Below are positions 59,789 to 64,000 of a stretch of 64,000 bases of DNA, in pieces. Position numbers and translations under genes: made by a program. Below the pieces are notes generated by a model, which was not told where the DNA came from, did no database searches, and saw nothing but the letters and a program-made list of their open reading frames with translations. The stretch covers positions 62,001 through 126,000 of the forward strand of contig NZ_PGTX01000002.1 of NCBI RefSeq assembly GCF_002797575.1, written 5' to 3'. Within the stretch, counting starts at the first letter, position 1; every line of letters starts with the position of its first letter. Source of the DNA: Polynucleobacter brandtiae. Its GTDB lineage: Bacteria; Pseudomonadota; Gammaproteobacteria; Burkholderiales; Burkholderiaceae.

Positions 59789-60688
59789 ATGACTAGCGCA
59801 CATATCGGGCACTCACCGTTCTCAATCAATCGAGGTAACGATGGAGGAAAAGACAGAAACAAAAGCAGAAACAGGAGCGGCCTCACTAAAGCGGAAGGTA
59901 CTAAACGTGCTTTTAGCTTCTCTTTAGCTGCGCACCTAGGCTTGGTTGCGTTTTTAGTCATTGGCATTAGCTGGAATAACTCCACACCGTCTGGGGTTGA
60001 AGTTGAGCTGTGGGATGCTACGCCGCAAATGGAAGCTACGATTGCGCCGGAAGTGAAAACAGAAATAAAAGAAGAAGCTGCTGATATTGCAATCAAGAAA
60101 AAACTGCTTGAAAAAGAGCCTCCTAAAAAGCTGGTAGCAAAAGAAATCGCCAAAGAGGCGCCAAAGCCAGTCAAGCCACTGCCACCAAAAGAAATTAAAA
60201 AAGAAGAGGCTAAGAGGGTAGAGCCAGCTAAAAAAGTAGAGGCGGCCAAAAAAACAGAGCCCTCCAAACCAGCAGAACTAACTCCCGCACAAATAAAAGC
60301 GAATGCTCAGGCTGATAAACGACGTGAAGCCAACATCGCCAGCCTACGAGGCTTGGCTGCGAACGATGGCGGCACTGGCGGATCGGTTGGTAGCGGTGTT
60401 GGTGGTGGCGGTAACGCCCCTCCTGGCTGGAGTGATAAGGTAATTAAGAAGGTACGAGCAAACATTACGTTTAATGCCGATGCATTTAAAGGCAATAAGC
60501 AAACCATCATTCAGGTGAAACTGGCTCCTGATGGGGCTATTCTGACTAGAGTGACGACCTCCAGCAGTGGTGACAATGCTTGGGACCAAGCTGTACTAAG
60601 CGCCATTGATGCCACCCAAAGCCTACCTAAAGACGACAATGGCTTATTTCCGACACTGACGCCTGAACTTAAACTCAAACCAAAGTAA
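59789..60688 (+). CDS. tolA: TolA
   Basis: 299 residues. An N-terminal cytoplasmic piece of about 40 residues (ending AEGTKRAFSFSLAAHLG) precedes one helix (LVAFLVIGISW), a Lys/Glu/Ala/Pro-rich rod (residues 80-200), a Gly-rich linker (GGTGGSVGSGVGGGG), and a domain III ending LPKDDNGLFPTLTPELKLK. It bridges inner and outer membranes and contacts Pal and TolB. The cytoplasmic N-terminus is longer than in E. coli. Confidence 0.9.
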   Translation: MTSAHIGHSPFSINRGNDGGKDRNKSRNRSGLTKAEGTKRAFSFSLAAHLGLVAFLVIGISWNNSTPSGVEVELWDATPQMEATIAPEVKTEIKEEAADIAIKKKLLEKEPPKKLVAKEIAKEAPKPVKPLPPKEIKKEEAKRVEPAKKVEAAKKTEPSKPAELTPAQIKANAQADKRREANIASLRGLAANDGGTGGSVGSGVGGGGNAPPGWSDKVIKKVRANITFNADAFKGNKQTIIQVKLAPDGAILTRVTTSSSGDNAWDQAVLSAIDATQSLPKDDNGLFPTLTPELKLKPK

Positions 60689-60698
60689 ATTACTAGAC

Positions 60699-62003
60699 AT
60701 GACCCCATCTACCATACGTTCAGTTGTAAAAAATGTATTACTTTTAGTGAGCTTAGGTTTAAGTGCTGTTAGCCTTCCAAGCCTTGCACAAATGAGCATT
60801 GAAATTACTGGCGTAGGACAGTCATTCTATCCGGTAGCCGTCATGCGTTTTAAAGATGAAAACAAATTACCCATCAGCGTTACTGACATTATTCGGCAAG
60901 ATTTAGCACGTAGTGGCTACTTTAAAAATACAGAGAATGGCAATGCTAGCGAAAGTGATGAAGGCACTCCCAACTTTAAATCTTGGGCGACACGTGGAGC
61001 CGATGCTCTGGTAGTTGGCTCTGTTGTCCAAACCGGCACAACCCAGTTTGAAATTCGTTACAAATTATTTGATGTCCGTAAATCACTGAGCTTAGGTGGA
61101 CTAGACCTCAACGCTAGCGCTGATAATTTACGCGCGGTGGGGCATAAGATTGCCGATGACATTATTTTCAAATTACTAGGCGAACGTGGCATCTTCTCCA
61201 CGCGCCTGTCTTACGTCATTAAAGAAGGTAAGCGCTATCGCCTGGTGATTTCGGATGCAGATGGTCAAAACATTCGAAACGCCATGACTAGTGGTGAGCC
61301 TATCATCTCGCCATCATGGTCACCCGATGGCAAAAAAGTGGCGTATGTTTCTTTTGAAGATCGCAAGTCCGTGATTTACGTTCATGAGCTAGCCACTGGT
61401 CGCCGTATTGCCCTATCCAATCAGAAGGGGAATAACAGTGCACCAGCTTGGTCACCCGATGGCAAAAAGCTCGCCATTTCTTTATCTAAGGATGGCAATA
61501 CCCAGGTTTACAGCATTAATGCGGATGGTAGTGGCCTACAGCGCTTGACTACTGGTCGCACGATTGATACAGAGCCACAGTATTCAGCAGATGGTCGTTA
61601 TATTTATTTCACGAGCGATCGCGGTGGTAACCCACAAATCTATCGGATGAGTGCGCAAGGTGAGCAAGCCGAAGGTGCAAAACGCGTTACCTACAAACAA
61701 GGCTTTGTGACCTCTCCACGTATTTCACCAGATGGTAAATACTTAGCCTATATCGCCAATATTGGTGGAGCGTTTCGTCTTCATATTCTCAATCTGGCTA
61801 CCGGCGATTCACAAGCCCTTACCGAAAGCAGTACGGATGAGTCCCCATCATTTGCTGCCAATGGACGCTATATCCTCTATTCCACCAAAGTGGGGGGTAA
61901 GCGCGTCTTGGCAGCAGTATCCGTAGACGGTAATTCCAAACAGGTACTCACCATTCCTGGATCGGATGTCCGTCAGCCATCTTGGGGCCCATTTATGGAC
62001 TAG
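60699..62003 (+). CDS. tolB: TolB periplasmic beta-propeller
   Basis: 434 residues with a signal peptide (VLLLVSLGLSAVSLPSLAQ). The mature part starts MSIEITGVGQSFYPVAV, the TolB N-terminal domain. Propeller blades carry repeats of SPSWSPDGKKVAYVS, APAWSPDGKKLAIS and EPQYSADGRYIYFTSD. It binds Pal and peptidoglycan-linked proteins. Lies 10 bases after tolA. Confidence 0.95.
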   Translation: MTPSTIRSVVKNVLLLVSLGLSAVSLPSLAQMSIEITGVGQSFYPVAVMRFKDENKLPISVTDIIRQDLARSGYFKNTENGNASESDEGTPNFKSWATRGADALVVGSVVQTGTTQFEIRYKLFDVRKSLSLGGLDLNASADNLRAVGHKIADDIIFKLLGERGIFSTRLSYVIKEGKRYRLVISDADGQNIRNAMTSGEPIISPSWSPDGKKVAYVSFEDRKSVIYVHELATGRRIALSNQKGNNSAPAWSPDGKKLAISLSKDGNTQVYSINADGSGLQRLTTGRTIDTEPQYSADGRYIYFTSDRGGNPQIYRMSAQGEQAEGAKRVTYKQGFVTSPRISPDGKYLAYIANIGGAFRLHILNLATGDSQALTESSTDESPSFAANGRYILYSTKVGGKRVLAAVSVDGNSKQVLTIPGSDVRQPSWGPFMD

Positions 62004-62131
62004 GCTGCTGCCTTAGGCCGCACATAACAGTTCATGCTGTAGCTAATTCAATAGCCATTTTGCTGCTCTTAGGGGCATAATATTGGCAATAGCAGTATTT
62101 ATTTGCTTCATTTGTAGGAAAAGGAAAGATC

Positions 62132-62638
62132 ATGCAAACTTCAATCGCCCGCCGTATTGCTACCCTCACGCTTGTAGGTGCCGCAGCTTTGTTAATGGCA
62201 GCTTGCTCCAGCGTTAAATTAGATGATGTGGATAGTGCCAATGGTAGTGGGAGTGGCAGCGGTAACTTTGGCTCACAGCCATGGAATGACCCCAGTAGCC
62301 CACTGTTCCAGCGTAGTGTTTATTTTGATTTAAATGAATACACCGTTCAAACTAAATATCAAAAACAATTATCAGCACATGCTAGCTTCTTAAAAGCCAA
62401 TGCAAAACAAAAGATCATCATTCAAGGTAACACCGATGAGCGTGGCACTGCGGAGTACAACTTAGCACTTGGTCAGCGTCGCTCTGATGCTGTTCGTAAG
62501 TCATTAAGCTTGATGGGTGTTGCTGATGACCAAATGGAAGCCGTCAGTTTTGGTAAAGAAAAGCCTAAAGCAGAGGGCGACAATGAGGCCGCTTGGGCAG
62601 AAAACCGCCGCGCTGACATTGTGTACATCACAAACTAA
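62132..62638 (+). CDS. pal: Pal peptidoglycan-associated lipoprotein
   Basis: 168 residues. Lipobox LLMAAC (Cys near residue 25), a Ser/Gly/Asn linker, and an OmpA-like domain with QGNTDERGTAEYNLALGQRRSDAVRKSL, which binds diaminopimelate. AAAGGAAAG precedes the ATG. A 128-base gap after tolB with no clear terminator suggests pal may have its own promoter. Confidence 0.95.
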   Translation: MQTSIARRIATLTLVGAAALLMAACSSVKLDDVDSANGSGSGSGNFGSQPWNDPSSPLFQRSVYFDLNEYTVQTKYQKQLSAHASFLKANAKQKIIIQGNTDERGTAEYNLALGQRRSDAVRKSLSLMGVADDQMEAVSFGKEKPKAEGDNEAAWAENRRADIVYITN

Positions 62639-63369
62639 TGTTCCTGTTTTCTGACTCAGTGAACAAGACGCTCTCACGAGCGTTTTGTTTAAGCGCTGCT
62701 GCCGTTTGTTTAAGTCTATCAAGCAATGCCTGGGCTTTGTTTGCAGATGATGACGCTCGCAAGGCTATTCTGGATTTGCGTAAAACGCTTGCAACGACTC
62801 AACTGGATTTGCAAAATCAAATTGAAAAACTAAAAGCAGATAACGCAGAATTACGCGGTAAGGTAGAAAATCTTGAAAAACAAGGCGAAGATATTACTTC
62901 AAGCCAAAAGACTTACTACCAAGATTTAGATAATCGGCTAGGTAATTTTGAGCCTCGTACAGAAACGATTGAAGGTGTTACTGGCACTGTTCAACCTGGT
63001 GAGAAAAAAGCGTATGACGAAGCACTCAATTATTTTCAAGCCGGTAGTTTAAAAAAGGCCGACGACAGTTTTTCTGCCTTTGTGAACCGCTACCCTAAAA
63101 GCCCATACTTGCCGCTTGCCCTCTTTTGGACTGGCAACAGCAAGTACGCTAATAAAGATTACACAGGCGCTATTGCACAACTACAGAGTCTCATTAAGCG
63201 CTTCCCAAATCATCCTCGTATTCCAGCAGCCATGATTACGCTCGCTAATGCTCAGTTAGAGAGTGGCAACAAAACGGCTGCTAAAAAAACCGCAAATGAC
63301 ATCATCAGTAAATATCCCGATACTGACGCTGCAAAAAATGCACAGCAGTTTATTGCCGCTACTAAATAA
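62638..63369 (+). CDS. cpoB: CpoB/YbgF Tol-associated protein
   Basis: 243 residues with a signal peptide (RAFCLSAAAVCLSLSSNAWA). A coiled coil (about residues 45-95: LRKTLATTQLDLQNQIEKLK) is followed by TPR repeats (YDEALNYFQAGSLKKADDSFSAFVNRYPKSPYLP). It links peptidoglycan synthesis to Tol. It overlaps pal by one base (TAATG). Confidence 0.95.
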   Translation: MFLFSDSVNKTLSRAFCLSAAAVCLSLSSNAWALFADDDARKAILDLRKTLATTQLDLQNQIEKLKADNAELRGKVENLEKQGEDITSSQKTYYQDLDNRLGNFEPRTETIEGVTGTVQPGEKKAYDEALNYFQAGSLKKADDSFSAFVNRYPKSPYLPLALFWTGNSKYANKDYTGAIAQLQSLIKRFPNHPRIPAAMITLANAQLESGNKTAAKKTANDIISKYPDTDAAKNAQQFIAATK

Positions 63370-63375
63370 TTTCTG

Positions 63376-64000
63376 ATGTCTCAGCTGTCTGCCGCCTTTC
63401 AGAATATCGCCCCACGCAAACCCCATGCGCCTGCAGTGATCTTGTTCTCTGGGGGACTTGACTCCAGTACGATCCTCGCACTGGCAAAAGATTTGGGTTA
63501 TGCACCCTATGCCCTGTCAGTAGGCTATGGCCAACGCCACTCCTCTGAACTGGCTGCTGCGAAGCACATTGCTAAACAGATGGGTGTCATTCGTCATGAG
63601 GTAGTGAACTTGGATCTCACCCGCTTTGGTGGCTCTGCCCTCACAGATTCCTCTATTGATATTCCGATCACTCCAAGCAACGATCAAGAAATTCCGGTGA
63701 CGTATGTTCCCGCACGTAACACCATCTTGCTGTCACTTGCACTGGGTTGGGCTGAATCACTGGGTGGCTTAGATATTTTTTATGGCGCCAACGCGGTGGA
63801 TTACTCTGGCTATCCAGACTGCCGCCCCGACTATGTGGCTTCTTTTGAAACCATGGCTAACTTAGCCACTAAGGCAGGTGTTGAAGCAATCAATAATGAC
63901 AATCGCTTTCGTGTTCATGCACCCATTATTAGCATGAGTAAGTCCGAGATCATTCACTTAGGCACTACTTTAGGGGTGGATTATTCTCAAACAGTTTCTT
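63376..64000 (+). CDS. queC: 7-cyano-7-deazaguanine synthase QueC, N-terminal part
   Basis: ATG 63376, six bases after cpoB, and the frame runs off the window at residue 208. [18 protein letters not shown] is the PP-loop ATPase motif, [13 protein letters not shown] follows, and [20 protein letters not shown] and [18 protein letters not shown] are QueC signatures. It makes preQ0 for queuosine in tRNA. The tol-pal-cpoB-queC order is frequent in proteobacteria. Confidence 0.95.
   Translation, partial: MSQLSAAFQNIAPRKPHAPAVILFSGGLDSSTILALAKDLGYAPYALSVGYGQRHSSELAAAKHIAKQMGVIRHEVVNLDLTRFGGSALTDSSIDIPITPSNDQEIPVTYVPARNTILLSLALGWAESLGGLDIFYGANAVDYSGYPDCRPDYVASFETMANLATKAGVEAINNDNRFRVHAPIISMSKSEIIHLGTTLGVDYSQTVS

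Overview
The window reads as chromosome of a free-living betaproteobacterium of the Burkholderiaceae, most like Polynucleobacter. This rests on protein similarity recalled by eye and on core gene order (yajQ, murB, xseA, exbBD-lpxK-kdsB-adk, nrdR, glyA, tolQRAB-pal-cpoB-queC). Base composition looks to be in the mid-40s percent GC with AT-rich accessory stretches; no database search was run.

Layout. 1-3.2 kb: end of darP, a membrane acyltransferase, a small conserved ORF, an HdeD-like protein and a PcaD-like hydrolase. 3.2-11.6 kb: an island of toxin-antitoxin (TA) modules, nearly all on the minus strand. higBA, mazEF, tumEA and hipBA look intact. Beside them are antitoxins whose toxins have decayed: a broken RelE-like toxin beside an intact HigA-like antitoxin, a VapC stub beside VapB, a HigB tail beside a third HigA. 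Further regulators have no recognisable partner. 11.7-20.8 kb: a Bug-type solute-binding protein and amidohydrolase pair, small membrane proteins, an orphan XRE regulator, ChaA plus an internally deleted ChaA copy, a Fic gene with two in-frame TGA codons, and a WecA-like transferase. 21.1-22.1 kb: a second copy of about 1 kb carrying higBA.

22.2-41.1 kb: a surface-polysaccharide (O-antigen or capsule-like) cluster. It has a Wzz-like chain-length protein, an O-antigen ligase/polymerase, WavE-like proteins (one intact, one decayed), an OafA-type acyltransferase, a compact operon of GDPD-like, HAD, nucleotidyltransferase, cupin and second nucleotidyltransferase genes, rmlBDAC for dTDP-rhamnose, a GT10 and a GT11 fucosyltransferase, GT2 and GT4 enzymes and a DUF6492-like protein. 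Together they would initiate, build, decorate, size and ligate a rhamnose- and fucose-containing glycan; no GDP-fucose synthesis genes are present here.

41.2-64 kb: mostly housekeeping genes. These are pyrRB, a HiPIP, folE with a lysine-rich N-terminal extension, plsY, xerD, a serine-type tRNA with an apparent ACT anticodon, a second hipBA, yajQ, murB, xseA, exbBD, lpxK, a Trm112-like protein, kdsB, adk, an HPP protein, nrdR, glyA and the tol-pal operon, ending inside queC.

The most interesting signals are repeated loss of toxins with retention of antitoxins, a dispersed hairpin repeat 5' of three TA loci with paired base changes in the stem, an unrecognised Gly-rich ORF placed where a toxin would be expected, the five-gene NTase/cupin operon in the glycan cluster, the ACT-anticodon tRNA, and degenerate tandem arrays of 10-14 bp units in gene gaps.
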